The notes under the pieces: generated by a model
Told to the model about the DNA's origin: nothing
Seen by the model: only the letters and a program-made list of their open reading frames with translations
The model's database searches: none
Shown: piece by piece, positions 7,067-13,707 of the stretch
How positions within the stretch are numbered: the first letter of the stretch is position 1
Layout of the letters: the number at the start of each line of letters is the position of its first letter
Assembly: GCA_026394055.1 (NCBI GenBank)
Contig: JAPKYZ010000068.1
Coordinates: 1-51,064 of the forward strand
Reading direction: 5' to 3'
Length of the DNA: 51,064 nt
Source of the DNA: Acidobacteriota bacterium
Lineage (GTDB): Bacteria; Acidobacteriota; Terriglobia; Bryobacterales; Bryobacteraceae
Translations under genes and position numbers: made by a program

Positions 7067-8092
7067 ATGAATCGGCGCTCATTCCTGAAAGTCTCCCCAG
7101 CCGCGGGCACGCTGTTCGCGGCTCGCTCCGCCCAGTCCGCCACCGGACCGGCCAACAAGCGGGAGCGGATGATGCAATGGCTCGCGGGCAAAGCGGACCC
7201 CAGCTATACGCCCGCTGCCTTCTTCCTCCACTTCGGCGACCCCTACAAGGCCGGCTCCGCGGCGGCGCAGCGGCATCTGGAGTTCTACCGGCAGACCGAC
7301 ATGGATTTTCTGAAGATCCAGTTTGAGCAGACCTACGAGCGGCAGGCGTTTCTGCAGAAGCCCGCCGATTGGTCGAAGCTCGGGCTGCGCAAGCTGGATT
7401 TCTATGAGCCGTTGCTGCAGACCGTGCGTGAGCTGGTGAAGACGTCCAAGAAGGATTCGCTGATCCTGATGACGCTCTATTCGCCCTTCATGTGCGCCGG
7501 CCACTGCGCCACCTCGCCCGTGCTGAAGCAGCACCTGGAAGAGAATCCCGAGGCCGTGAAGAAGGGCCTGGAGATCCTGACCGAAAGCCAGATGCTGTTC
7601 GTGCGCGCCTGCATCAAGGAGGGCGTTGACGGCTTCTATATGTCGACGCAAGGCTCCGAAGCGAAGCGCTTTTCCAGCCCGAAGATCTTCCTCGATTATT
7701 TGAAGCCCTACGATCTGGTGTCGATGAAAGAGATCCAGAAGGCCTGCGCGTTCAACATCCTGCACGTCTGCGATTACGTCGCGCCCTACGCCAACTTCGA
7801 CGCCGTCTACGACTATCCCGGCCACGTGATCAACAGCAACATCAAGCTGACCGAAAAAGAGATGTCCGCCCAGGAGATCGCGCGCCTGTTCAAGCGCCCC
7901 TTCATGGGCGGCCTGGACCGCCACGGCATCATCGCCACCGGCACGCCGCAGCAGGTGGAGGCGGAGGTGAAGAAGGTGCTGAAGAGCGCCCCCAAGCAGT
8001 TCATCCTGGCCGCGGATTGCACGGTAGCGGGTGAGACGGATTGGAAGCGCCTGCGCCAGGTGATTGATGTGGCGCACGGCCGGATGTCTTGA
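7067..8092 (+). CDS. Tat-exported uroporphyrinogen-decarboxylase-like protein
   Basis: The 341-residue protein begins MNRRSFLKVSPAAGTLFAA, a twin-arginine signal (RRSFLK) with a short hydrophobic stretch, so export to the periplasm is likely. The mature part has the URO-D superfamily TIM-barrel pattern: a substrate lid region near FFLHFGDPYKAGS, a DGFYMSTQGSEAKR strand, ILHVCDYVAPYANFD, and the C-terminal PFMGGLDRHGIIATGTPQQV and FILAADCTVAG. Haem-pathway URO-D is cytoplasmic. Exported homologues in soil bacteria have no settled substrate and may act in methyl or corrinoid transfer. It is flanked by TA modules on both sides. Family is fairly sure; reaction unknown. Confidence 0.8.
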   Translation: MNRRSFLKVSPAAGTLFAARSAQSATGPANKRERMMQWLAGKADPSYTPAAFFLHFGDPYKAGSAAAQRHLEFYRQTDMDFLKIQFEQTYERQAFLQKPADWSKLGLRKLDFYEPLLQTVRELVKTSKKDSLILMTLYSPFMCAGHCATSPVLKQHLEENPEAVKKGLEILTESQMLFVRACIKEGVDGFYMSTQGSEAKRFSSPKIFLDYLKPYDLVSMKEIQKACAFNILHVCDYVAPYANFDAVYDYPGHVINSNIKLTEKEMSAQEIARLFKRPFMGGLDRHGIIATGTPQQVEAEVKKVLKSAPKQFILAADCTVAGETDWKRLRQVIDVAHGRMS

Positions 8093-8121
8093 CGGCCTTC
8101 CACGTGCTCTAACAGCTCGAC

Positions 8122-8454
8122 CTATCGCGACGGACGCGAACCGATGCGGACCACTTGGCCGGGCTGAATGCTTTCAACCACTGCAAGGCACTCGGGAATC
8201 ACCGGGAGCAGGTCCTGAATGCGATTTGAATGCACTCGTACGATCAGGACCGCAGTTCGTTTCGTGTTCAAGTTCTGCTGGTAGGGGAGGCTCTTGTCGA
8301 GCGTCAACAGAAGGTCGAACAGAGAGTCGGCCTGGGCCAGCAAGTCGCCGTTCTTCTTGCCGGACCCGCCGCATTCCACCACAGTGTGGCACTCATGCCC
8401 AATCAGATATGCCGCCAGCTTGCGCGGCAAATTTTCGTCCAGCAATATCCTCAT
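8122..8454 (-). CDS. DUF5615-type PIN-like toxin
   Basis: The 110-residue product starts MRILLDENLPRKLAAYLIGH, the characteristic start of the DUF5615/Mut7-C-like PIN branch (Asp and Glu in LLDENLP). It then shows a Gly-Lys-Lys-Asn segment (GGSGKKNGDLLAQA) and LLTLDKSLPYQQNL, where the Asp completes the acidic site. The family forms TA pairs with DUF433 proteins, and the upstream gene is one, overlapping by 4 bp (ATGA). Ribonuclease activity is inferred from the fold. Confidence 0.9.
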   Translation of the reverse strand: MRILLDENLPRKLAAYLIGHECHTVVECGGSGKKNGDLLAQADSLFDLLLTLDKSLPYQQNLNTKRTAVLIVRVHSNRIQDLLPVIPECLAVVESIQPGQVVRIGSRPSR

Positions 8455-8663
8455 CGATGGCCGGTGAGAAGCGCCTTAGCCTCTTCCAGGGCGGCGATGG
8501 CCGCCTCCCGGCTGACCGACGGGAAGTTGTCCAGGAACTCGTCCAGGCTGTCGCCGGCTTCCAGATAGTCAATCAAGGAATCAGCGGGGACGCGGGTTCC
8601 ACGAAAGCAAGGCGTGCCGCCGAGGACCTCAGGATCACTGACGATGACAGATTCGTGGGGCAC
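8451..8663 (-). CDS. DUF433 antitoxin
   Basis: This encodes 70 residues starting at GTG 8663, with a plausible Shine-Dalgarno (GAGAGG) 6-7 bp upstream. The DUF433 pattern is clear: IVSDPEVLGGTPCFRGTRVP followed by DSLIDYLEAGDSLDEFLDNF and a C-terminal helix SREAAIAALEEAKALL. The domain is winged-helix-like and usually represses its own operon. The stop overlaps the toxin start. This is the third TA module within 3 kb. Confidence 0.9.
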   Translation of the reverse strand: MPHESVIVSDPEVLGGTPCFRGTRVPADSLIDYLEAGDSLDEFLDNFPSVSREAAIAALEEAKALLTGHR

Positions 8664-8701
8664 GGCTACCTCTCGACCTTGAGTGTAGCTCGGTGCGCGC
8701 C

Positions 8702-9685
8702 TTACCGCTCGCTGTCGAGCGAGGCCATCTGGTGCTCGTTGTAGCGGCTGCCGGCTACCAGTTCCGGCCGCAGAGCGTCTTCAATCGCCGTCAGCTCGGC
8801 TTCGGAGAAGCTGACCGCCAAAGCGCCCAAGGCCGTCTGCAACTGCGCGCGCGTCCGGGAGCCGACCACGGGGATGATGTCTTGGCCCTTCGTCATCACC
8901 CAAGCGATCGCCAGTTGAGCTGGCTCCACGCCCTTGGCCTGCGCCATCGACGCCAGTTCTGCCACCAGCTTCTGGTTTTGCTGACCACTTTCGCCAGTGA
9001 AGCGCGGTAGGACGGCGCGAAAATCTCCGGCCGCGGCGGGCTTGGAGCCGCTCAGCAGGCCCCGCGAGAGCACGCCATAGGCGGTGACGGCGATGCCCAG
9101 CTCACGCAACAACGGGAAGATCTTCTCCTCCGGCCGGCGGCTGATCAGCGAGTACTCGATCTGGAGATCGGCGATGGGGTGCACGGCGTGCGCCCGCCGG
9201 ATGGTTTCCGGGCCCACTTCTGAAAGGCCGATGGCGCGGACGTAGCCGGCCTTTACCAGGTCGGCGATGGCACCGATGGTTTCTTCAATCGGAACCTGCG
9301 GGTCTAGGCGCGCCGGGCGGTAGATGTCGATGTGATCGACGCGCAGCCGCTGGAGGGTGTAGGCCAGCGAATTCTTCACCGCCGATGGGCGGCAATCGAT
9401 GCCAATCCAGCTGCCATCGGGGCCGCGCATCGCGCCAAACTTCACCGAGAGCCGCACGCTGTCGCGCCGGCCCTGGATCGCCTGGCCCAACAGCATTTCG
9501 TTGTGGCCCATGCCGTAAAAATCGCCCGTGTCGAGCAGGTTGACGCCCTGGTCGATGGCCGCTTGAATGGTGGCGATGCTTTCCTGGTCGTCGGAGGCGC
9601 CGTACATCCCGGACATGCCCATGCAACCCAATGCCAGCGGGAACACACCAAAACCGGCGTGTCCAAGAGTTCTTTCGAGGTTCAT
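8702..9685 (-). CDS. Aldo/keto reductase
   Basis: This encodes 327 residues of the (beta/alpha)8 aldo/keto reductase fold. Catalytic positions visible are Asp and Tyr in LLDTGDFYGMGHN and Lys in LSVKFGAM. The position usually held by His reads YRPARLDP, an Ala variant that I recall as common in one subfamily, so it is not taken as a defect. NADPH-binding elements near the C-terminus (PVVGSRTRAQLQTALGA) are present. It is cytoplasmic with no signal peptide. It is divergent from an HxlR regulator 75 bp away, which probably controls it. Physiological substrate unknown. Confidence 0.9.
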   Translation of the reverse strand: MNLERTLGHAGFGVFPLALGCMGMSGMYGASDDQESIATIQAAIDQGVNLLDTGDFYGMGHNEMLLGQAIQGRRDSVRLSVKFGAMRGPDGSWIGIDCRPSAVKNSLAYTLQRLRVDHIDIYRPARLDPQVPIEETIGAIADLVKAGYVRAIGLSEVGPETIRRAHAVHPIADLQIEYSLISRRPEEKIFPLLRELGIAVTAYGVLSRGLLSGSKPAAAGDFRAVLPRFTGESGQQNQKLVAELASMAQAKGVEPAQLAIAWVMTKGQDIIPVVGSRTRAQLQTALGALAVSFSEAELTAIEDALRPELVAGSRYNEHQMASLDSER

Positions 9686-9713
9686 AAGCTGATTGTGCGG
9701 CCAATAGTTTCTG

Positions 9714-9744
9714 TTGGCAAGTAGGCACCCACCTGATCTATACT
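9714..9744 (+). promoter_or_regulatory. Putative promoter of the HxlR gene
   Basis: TTGGCA (9714-9719) and TATACT (9739-9744) are separated by 19 bp, slightly longer than ideal, and lie 16 bp before ATG 9761. A short inverted repeat AAGTA (9719-9723) / TACTT (9741-9745) brackets the spacer and could be an HxlR half-site pair controlling both this gene and the divergent aldo/keto reductase. Weak evidence, from motif reading only. Confidence 0.45.
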
Positions 9745-9760
9745 TACCTCACGGATACTA

Positions 9761-10120
9761 ATGGAGAAGCCCACAACAACCGAAGCGCTGGTCCGGGAAA
9801 TACTGGACCGCATCGCGGACAAGTGGACGCTGGTGGTGATTGAAGAGCTCGGCAGCGGCGGCGAAATGCGCTTCACCGAACTCCGCGACCGCATCGGTGG
9901 CGTCAGCCAGAAGATGCTGACCAAAACGCTCCGCCAAATGGAGCGCGACGGCCTGGCCACACGGCATGTCCACGCCGTGGTGCCGCCGCGGGTGGACTAC
10001 AAACTGACGCCCTTAGGCGAGAGCCTGGGTGAAGCGGCGTGCGGCATCTGGCTGTGGGCGGAAAAGCACCTGGGTGACGTGACGTCCGCCCGCCAAGCCT
10101 TTGACCGGCGGCCCAAGTAG
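9761..10120 (+). CDS. HxlR-family transcriptional regulator
   Basis: The 119-residue winged-helix protein has the HxlR hallmarks: an N-terminal helix ILDRIADKWTLVVIEELGSG, the recognition region RFTELRDRIGGVSQKMLTKT, then LRQMERDGLATR and the wing VPPRVDYKLTPLGESLG. It lacks the N-terminal Cys typical of redox-sensing members such as HypR or QorR, so another signal is likely. Orientation, divergent from the aldo/keto reductase with a 75-bp shared region, is the usual arrangement of an HxlR regulator and its target oxidoreductase. Confidence 0.92.
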   Translation: MEKPTTTEALVREILDRIADKWTLVVIEELGSGGEMRFTELRDRIGGVSQKMLTKTLRQMERDGLATRHVHAVVPPRVDYKLTPLGESLGEAACGIWLWAEKHLGDVTSARQAFDRRPK

Positions 10121-10167
10121 GCTCACCCGCTGAAGCCGCGCCAGAATTTCGCTACACTAGAAGTAAT

Positions 10168-10241
10168 TCCCCGATCGTCTAACGGTAGGACAGCGGCCTT
10201 TGGAGCCGTGAATCGTGGTTCGAATCCATGTCGGGGAGCCA
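10168..10241 (+). tRNA. tRNA-Gln (anticodon TTG), CCA encoded
   Basis: The cloverleaf can be drawn by hand. The acceptor stem TCCCCGA (10168-10174) pairs with TCGGGGA (10231-10237). The anticodon stem GCGGC/GCCGT has loop CTTTGGA (anticodon TTG). The T arm is CGTGG-TTCGAAT-CCATG. Discriminator G and a genome-encoded CCA (10239-10241) follow. A -10-like TACACT at 10153-10158 lies upstream. An accessory island with a ubiquitin-like operon begins immediately downstream, so this tRNA may have served as the integration site. Confidence 0.95.
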
Positions 10242-10473
10242 ATTTCTTCAAGTCCGTATCACCCTCACCCTCATTCGCATTTGCCTTTTTCTCGGCTTGG
10301 TTCGAATGCCGCCGTCGAAATTAAGCAAACAGTGGAGGCGGCAACTCCATATTGTGAGTCCCTCATGACGCTGCGGGACAGGTGATCTCCTTCATGTGCT
10401 AACCGACCATAGCCATGCCTGACGAACCTCTAAGGGACTCTTTTCCGATCTCGGCGCTAGAACCATCAAATGG
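10242..10473. other. Island left flank with partial T-arm copy
   Basis: No gene was found between tRNA-Gln and the ImmA/IrrE gene. The 10-mer TGGTTCGAAT of the tRNA T arm (10215-10224) recurs at 10298-10307, followed by GCC instead of CC. This may be a leftover att-type repeat or chance. Otherwise the stretch shows no repeat, terminator or promoter that I can support. Confidence 0.4.
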
Positions 10474-11067
10474 CTACCCGGTGCGTCGCTTCGCTCTTCG
10501 GATCTGTACATCGACGCCAGTCGTGTTGATGCGCATGGTGAAGAGTTGGACGCTGCATCCGTAATGTGCTGCTGCCTCTTCATTTGTGAGTCCTTGTTTT
10601 CGGGAGTGAACGAGGGCGTCGCGGGGCAGGAGGAGTGCTGCGGCAAGCCAGTTCGCTTCGTCCTCGTGTTGTTGGTCGTAGCTGCTTAGAATCATGAGGC
10701 CGTCGTCGGTGATATCGAGTCGAGCGGGCTTGTGGCCGATTATGAGGTGCGCCAGCTCGTGCATGAGCGTGTTCGCCTCGCGCGTCTTTGGATGGGCTGA
10801 GTTTAAGACAACCAAGTACCTGCCGTTATGGCAGACCGTCAGGGCAGACCAGACGGTACTGTCGTTGACAGTGAGCTGCAGTATGGTGTCGGGTGCAAGG
10901 TCCGGTATTTGTTCGATGTAGCGTACGGCGACGCGCATCTCTTTGGCGACGAGGCGCGGGTCGAGCGCCTCCGTAACCGGGATACGCAGTGCGCGTCGTT
11001 TCTCAGTGGCGGTAGTCTCGCACCACGTTTTGAATCCCCGTCTAAACAAGGCTGCCGAACTCCTCAC
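10474..11067 (-). CDS. ImmA/IrrE-family zinc metallopeptidase
   Basis: The 197-residue protein has the ImmA/IrrE signature HELAHLIIGH (HExxH at residues 103-107) followed by EDEANWLAAALLLPRDA, which carries the third acidic ligand and the usual NxxAAxLLxP pattern. The C-terminus holds a helix-turn-helix-like element (NEEAAAHYGCSVQLFTMRIN). Members cleave or inactivate partner XRE repressors, as in ICEBs1 ImmA or the DNA-damage regulator IrrE. The preceding gene is an XRE regulator overlapping by 26 bp, so the pair is a likely switch for the divergent ubiquitin-like operon. Confidence 0.9.
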   Translation of the reverse strand: MRSSAALFRRGFKTWCETTATEKRRALRIPVTEALDPRLVAKEMRVAVRYIEQIPDLAPDTILQLTVNDSTVWSALTVCHNGRYLVVLNSAHPKTREANTLMHELAHLIIGHKPARLDITDDGLMILSSYDQQHEDEANWLAAALLLPRDALVHSRKQGLTNEEAAAHYGCSVQLFTMRINTTGVDVQIRRAKRRTG

Positions 11068-11404
11068 TTTCGTCCATGAGTTCTAGAGCGAGATGCGCTT
11101 TGATAATCAGGTCGCCGAGTGCTGCTGCGGTCTTGGGATTGACCGCTTGGTCTTTTCGGAAGTGGGTTTGTGCGGAGGCGATCGGACGGGAAACTTCTTG
11201 TCTGGTACCGAGAACTTCGCCGGGATCGACGCCCAGCCACTTGCAGATCTTCCCGAAGGTCTCCAGGTCGGGCAGGTGACCGCGCTCGACGCGGGAGAGG
11301 GTTGCAGCGCTCGTTCCGATTTCCTTTGCGGCCTCCCTGACGCCCTTATCTCCTCTTTTTTCAATGATTTTCAAACCAAGGGCTTGGAGTGTCAGTCTTG
11401 GCAT
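11042..11404 (-). CDS. XRE-family helix-turn-helix regulator
   Basis: This encodes 120 residues from ATG 11404 (MPRLTLQALGLKIIEKRGDK). The longer frame upstream would run through the intergenic control region. The HTH is at residues 15-60 (VREAAKEIGTSAATLSRVER, then LPDLETFGKICKWLGVDPGE). The C-terminal part (AAALGDLIIKAHLALELMDE) may be the peptidase interaction region. It overlaps the ImmA/IrrE gene by 26 bp and is divergent from the ubiquitin-like gene, with a 7+7 bp palindrome between them at 11418-11433 that is its likely operator. Repression relieved by peptidase action is inference from the family. Confidence 0.88.
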   Translation of the reverse strand: MPRLTLQALGLKIIEKRGDKGVREAAKEIGTSAATLSRVERGHLPDLETFGKICKWLGVDPGEVLGTRQEVSRPIASAQTHFRKDQAVNPKTAAALGDLIIKAHLALELMDESEEFGSLV

Positions 11405-11417
11405 TCGTGGCTCGCTC

Positions 11418-11468
11418 GTCTTATCAATAAGACAAAGATTGAAATTGGAGACGCTTTTCCGATATACT
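11418..11468 (+). promoter_or_regulatory. Promoter and palindromic operator of the ubiquitin-like operon
   Basis: TTGAAA (11439-11444), an 18-bp spacer and TATACT (11463-11468) form a good sigma70-type promoter for the genes starting at 11554. Directly upstream is the perfect palindrome GTCTTATCAATAAGAC (11418-11433), 14 bp before the divergent XRE start codon, so a bound dimer would sit over both promoters. The roughly 80-nt leader contains an 8-bp inverted repeat (11476-11483 with 11512-11519) and a Shine-Dalgarno (TGGAGG, 11542-11547) 6 bp before the ATG. Confidence 0.65.
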
Positions 11469-11553
11469 GGGCTCGGTGGTGTTTCATTCTTTGGTTTTTG
11501 TATCACACGCGAACACCACGACGCAAGCGGTAGCACCGCAATGGAGGTTCGAT

Positions 11554-11829
11554 ATGAATCAAGTACTAGAAGTAGAGCAACAGAAAGAAGAGCATAAGAA
11601 GCTGGTCACAGTCATCGTGAACACCCGCAAGCACACAGTGCCCAAGGGAAAGATCTGCTTCGATAAGGTTGTCGCGCTGTCCGGATTGCCGGGCGGTGAG
11701 AACGTGACGTTCACTGTCACGTACCGCAAGGGCGAAGGGCACAAGCCCGACGGTAGCCTCGTCGAAGGCGAGTGCGCGGAAGTCAAAGAAGGAATGGTCT
11801 TCAATGTCACCCGTACGAATAAGTCCTAG
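11554..11829 (+). CDS. Multi-ubiquitin-type (ubiquitin-like) protein, single domain
   Basis: This encodes 91 residues from ATG 11554, chosen because of the Shine-Dalgarno just upstream; an in-frame ATG at 11476 precedes the expected leader. After a 15-residue charged tail the sequence KLVTVIVNTRKHTVPKGKI, VVALSGLPGG, VTFTVTYRKG and EVKEGMVFNVTRTNKS follows the beta-grasp pattern of bacterial multi-ubiquitin domains as I remember it. There is one domain, not two or three. The C-terminus ends Asn-Lys-Ser with no Gly-Gly, so if it is conjugated at all, activation cannot use a classic diglycine end. It overlaps the E1-like gene by 26 bp. Modification or antiviral role is inferred from related operons. 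Confidence 0.82.
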   Translation: MNQVLEVEQQKEEHKKLVTVIVNTRKHTVPKGKICFDKVVALSGLPGGENVTFTVTYRKGEGHKPDGSLVEGECAEVKEGMVFNVTRTNKS

Positions 11830-12976
11830 TCCTGACCTGCAGCGGCTGCGAGACGAAGGCTACGCGATTAGCCTTCGTCAGTCGCACCTCGTGATGGACG
11901 ACGTGCCGTACGTCAACGCCGCTGGCATCGTGCGACACGGCACGCTCGTCTCCACGTTGGAACTCAACAACGACCAGACGGTGAAGCCATCCCAGCACGT
12001 CGTCTACTTCGCCGGGGAACACCCCTGCGACCGGACCGGCGCAGAACTCGCGCGGATCAAGCACAGTAGCCAACGCCAAAACCTCTCCGAAGGTATCGTG
12101 GTCGATCATTCGTTCAGCAGCCGACCCGATGCTGGCTATACGGACTACTACGATAAGATGACAACGTACGCCAATATCCTGGCGGGACCAGCAGCCTCCA
12201 TTGACCCGACCGTAACGGCGAAAACCTTCCGCGTCGTCGCAGACGACGAAGAAGAACTCTTCCTTTATATGGACACCGCGTCTGCTAGAGCTGGCATTGC
12301 CGCGCTGGCTCCACGCTTGGCCGTCCCGAAACTGGCGATCATCGGTCTAGGTGGCACGGGCTCATACATCCTCGACTTCGTCGCCAAAACGCGACCCAAG
12401 GAGATTCACCTCTTTGATGGTGACCGCTTCCTACAGCACAACGCGTTTCGCGCTCCCGGCGCACCATCACGCGACGACCTCGACCGTCGCGAAAACAAGG
12501 CAGCGTACAACGCAACCAAGTACGGCGCGATGCGTCGGCACATCATCGCGCACCCCTACCACGTCGACTCCACAAATGTGAGCGAGTTGGCTGGCATGAG
12601 CTTTGTCTTCCTTTGCATCGACAAGAGCGAACCCAAACGGCCCATCATCGAATTCCTCGAAGCACAAGGCGTCCCGTTCATTGATGTCGGCATGGGCATC
12701 AACCTCGTCGACGACAAGCTCCAAGGACAAGTCCGCGTCACCACGAGCACGGACGCAAAGCGCGATCACGTACGACGGCGTGTCTCACTCTCGGACGCAG
12801 ACGATGCCGATGCATATCACCAGAACATCCAGATCGCCGAGCTCAACGCGCTCAACGCGTCGCTTGCCGTGATCCGGTGGAAGAAAAACTGCGGATACTA
12901 CCATGACTTGGAACACGAGCACGACACCACCTACGCGATCGACGGAAACCATCTCGTCAACGAGGAACGACCATGA
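11804..12976 (+). CDS. E1-like ThiF-family adenylyltransferase with N-terminal DUF6791-like domain
   Basis: The 390-residue protein has two parts. Residues 10-145 (HLVMDDVPYVNAAG, RHGTLVSTLEL, HVVYFAGEHPCDRTG, DYYDKMTTYANIL) resemble the domain named DUF6791 in ThiF fusions. Residues 172-365 are the Rossmann E1 domain with nucleotide loop GLGGTGS (181-187), Asp205 and Asp207 in HLFDGDRF, Asn213/Arg216 in HNAFR, a Lys near 232 and Asp273. These residues adenylate a C-terminal carboxylate in the family. Only Cys75, Cys271 and Cys363 could carry a thioester; none is in a recognised E1 catalytic-Cys motif. No CxxC zinc pair is visible. Start ATG 11804 overlaps the ubiquitin-like gene; the stop overlaps the next start. 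Confidence 0.88.
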   Translation: MSPVRISPSPDLQRLRDEGYAISLRQSHLVMDDVPYVNAAGIVRHGTLVSTLELNNDQTVKPSQHVVYFAGEHPCDRTGAELARIKHSSQRQNLSEGIVVDHSFSSRPDAGYTDYYDKMTTYANILAGPAASIDPTVTAKTFRVVADDEEELFLYMDTASARAGIAALAPRLAVPKLAIIGLGGTGSYILDFVAKTRPKEIHLFDGDRFLQHNAFRAPGAPSRDDLDRRENKAAYNATKYGAMRRHIIAHPYHVDSTNVSELAGMSFVFLCIDKSEPKRPIIEFLEAQGVPFIDVGMGINLVDDKLQGQVRVTTSTDAKRDHVRRRVSLSDADDADAYHQNIQIAELNALNASLAVIRWKKNCGYYHDLEHEHDTTYAIDGNHLVNEERP

Positions 12977-13392
12977 AAAGACATGCTATATTCCGGCATG
13001 AGTTCGTCGAGTCATTCCCAACAACGCTCGAAGTAGGCGTCGTCTACATCTCCATGCAATACGCGACGATCACGCACCAGTGCGCATGCGGGTGTGGCAA
13101 CGAAGTCGTCACGCCCCTCAGTCCCACCGACTGGCAACTCTACTTCGATGGAATCTCGATTTCCCTCTCGCCCTCTATCGGCAATTGGAACTTCGCGTGC
13201 CGCTCCCACTACTTCATTCGGCAGAATCGGGTGCAATGGGCTCGCCAATGGACACAAACAGAAGTCGACGCAGGTCGCAAACGTGATCTTCTGGCAAAAG
13301 AACAATACTTTGGAGAAGACCGCAACGCCAAAGCAGGCCCGGAAGCCAAACGGCCAGGACGATGGCGACGATTCCTCGAGCGCTTTCTCTAA
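12973..13392 (+). CDS. DUF6527-like putative zinc-binding protein
   Basis: The 139-residue protein starts at ATG 12973, overlapping the ThiF gene by 4 bp (ATGA). The cysteines CACGCG (residues 37, 39, 41) and a later pair in NFACRSHYFI (Cys76, His79), flanking a segment with DWQLYFDG and ISLSPSIG, match the DUF6527 pattern as I recall it from ubiquitin-like operons. They suggest a single zinc site. The C-terminus is basic (RKRDLLAKEQ, KRPGRWRRFLERFL). It could act as a ligase-like adaptor or substrate-recognition subunit, but there is no experimental basis known to me. No RING or HECT pattern is seen. Confidence 0.75.
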   Translation: MKRHAIFRHEFVESFPTTLEVGVVYISMQYATITHQCACGCGNEVVTPLSPTDWQLYFDGISISLSPSIGNWNFACRSHYFIRQNRVQWARQWTQTEVDAGRKRDLLAKEQYFGEDRNAKAGPEAKRPGRWRRFLERFL

Positions 13393-13707
13393 GGACAAAT
13401 CGCGGAGTATTCGAAAGCGAGTTCCTAAGAGAGTGCTGGCATGCGTGCTTTATTGGTAGCAATTCCTGTGACCACGCAATTGGCGATGTTTCTGATTTGC
13501 GCATAGCCGTCGGTTTTGCTTGACTACCCAGCTATGCGGCGGAAGCGTCACGCCCTGGGCTTGATCTCCGCTGCACCTTCGAACCTTTAGTCGCATCCGA
13601 GGGAGTAAGCGGTCTTAACGCTGATCCGTAACGCGATCCTCAGGACCTTATCCACGGGGAACCATGCCGATCTTAACGCCAATCCGGGTTGGTTCCCACC
13701 CGTCAAC
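13393..13707. other. Island right flank without a recognisable gene
   Basis: No convincing gene was found. Two imperfect copies of a 16-mer beginning TCTTAACG occur at 13613-13628 and 13671-13686 (two mismatches). Frames that cross this stretch are extensions of the shadows of the DUF6527-like gene and have no family pattern. The stretch marks the change from the accessory operon to the conserved RluA-type gene and may contain the right junction of the island; no copy of the tRNA-Gln 3' end was found. Confidence 0.4.

Noticed and set aside
8702..9685. Aldo/keto reductase considered inactive because YRPARLDP replaces the His motif
   Set aside because: This variant is, to my knowledge, widespread in one subfamily, so it is not evidence of a defect.
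13012..13504. Several overlapping frames around the DUF6527-like gene and its 3' flank
   Set aside because: They are shadows or read-through of 12973-13392; none has a start signal or family pattern.
10242..13707. Prophage remnant after tRNA-Gln
   Set aside because: ImmA and XRE occur in phages and ICEs, but no integrase, terminase or structural gene is present.
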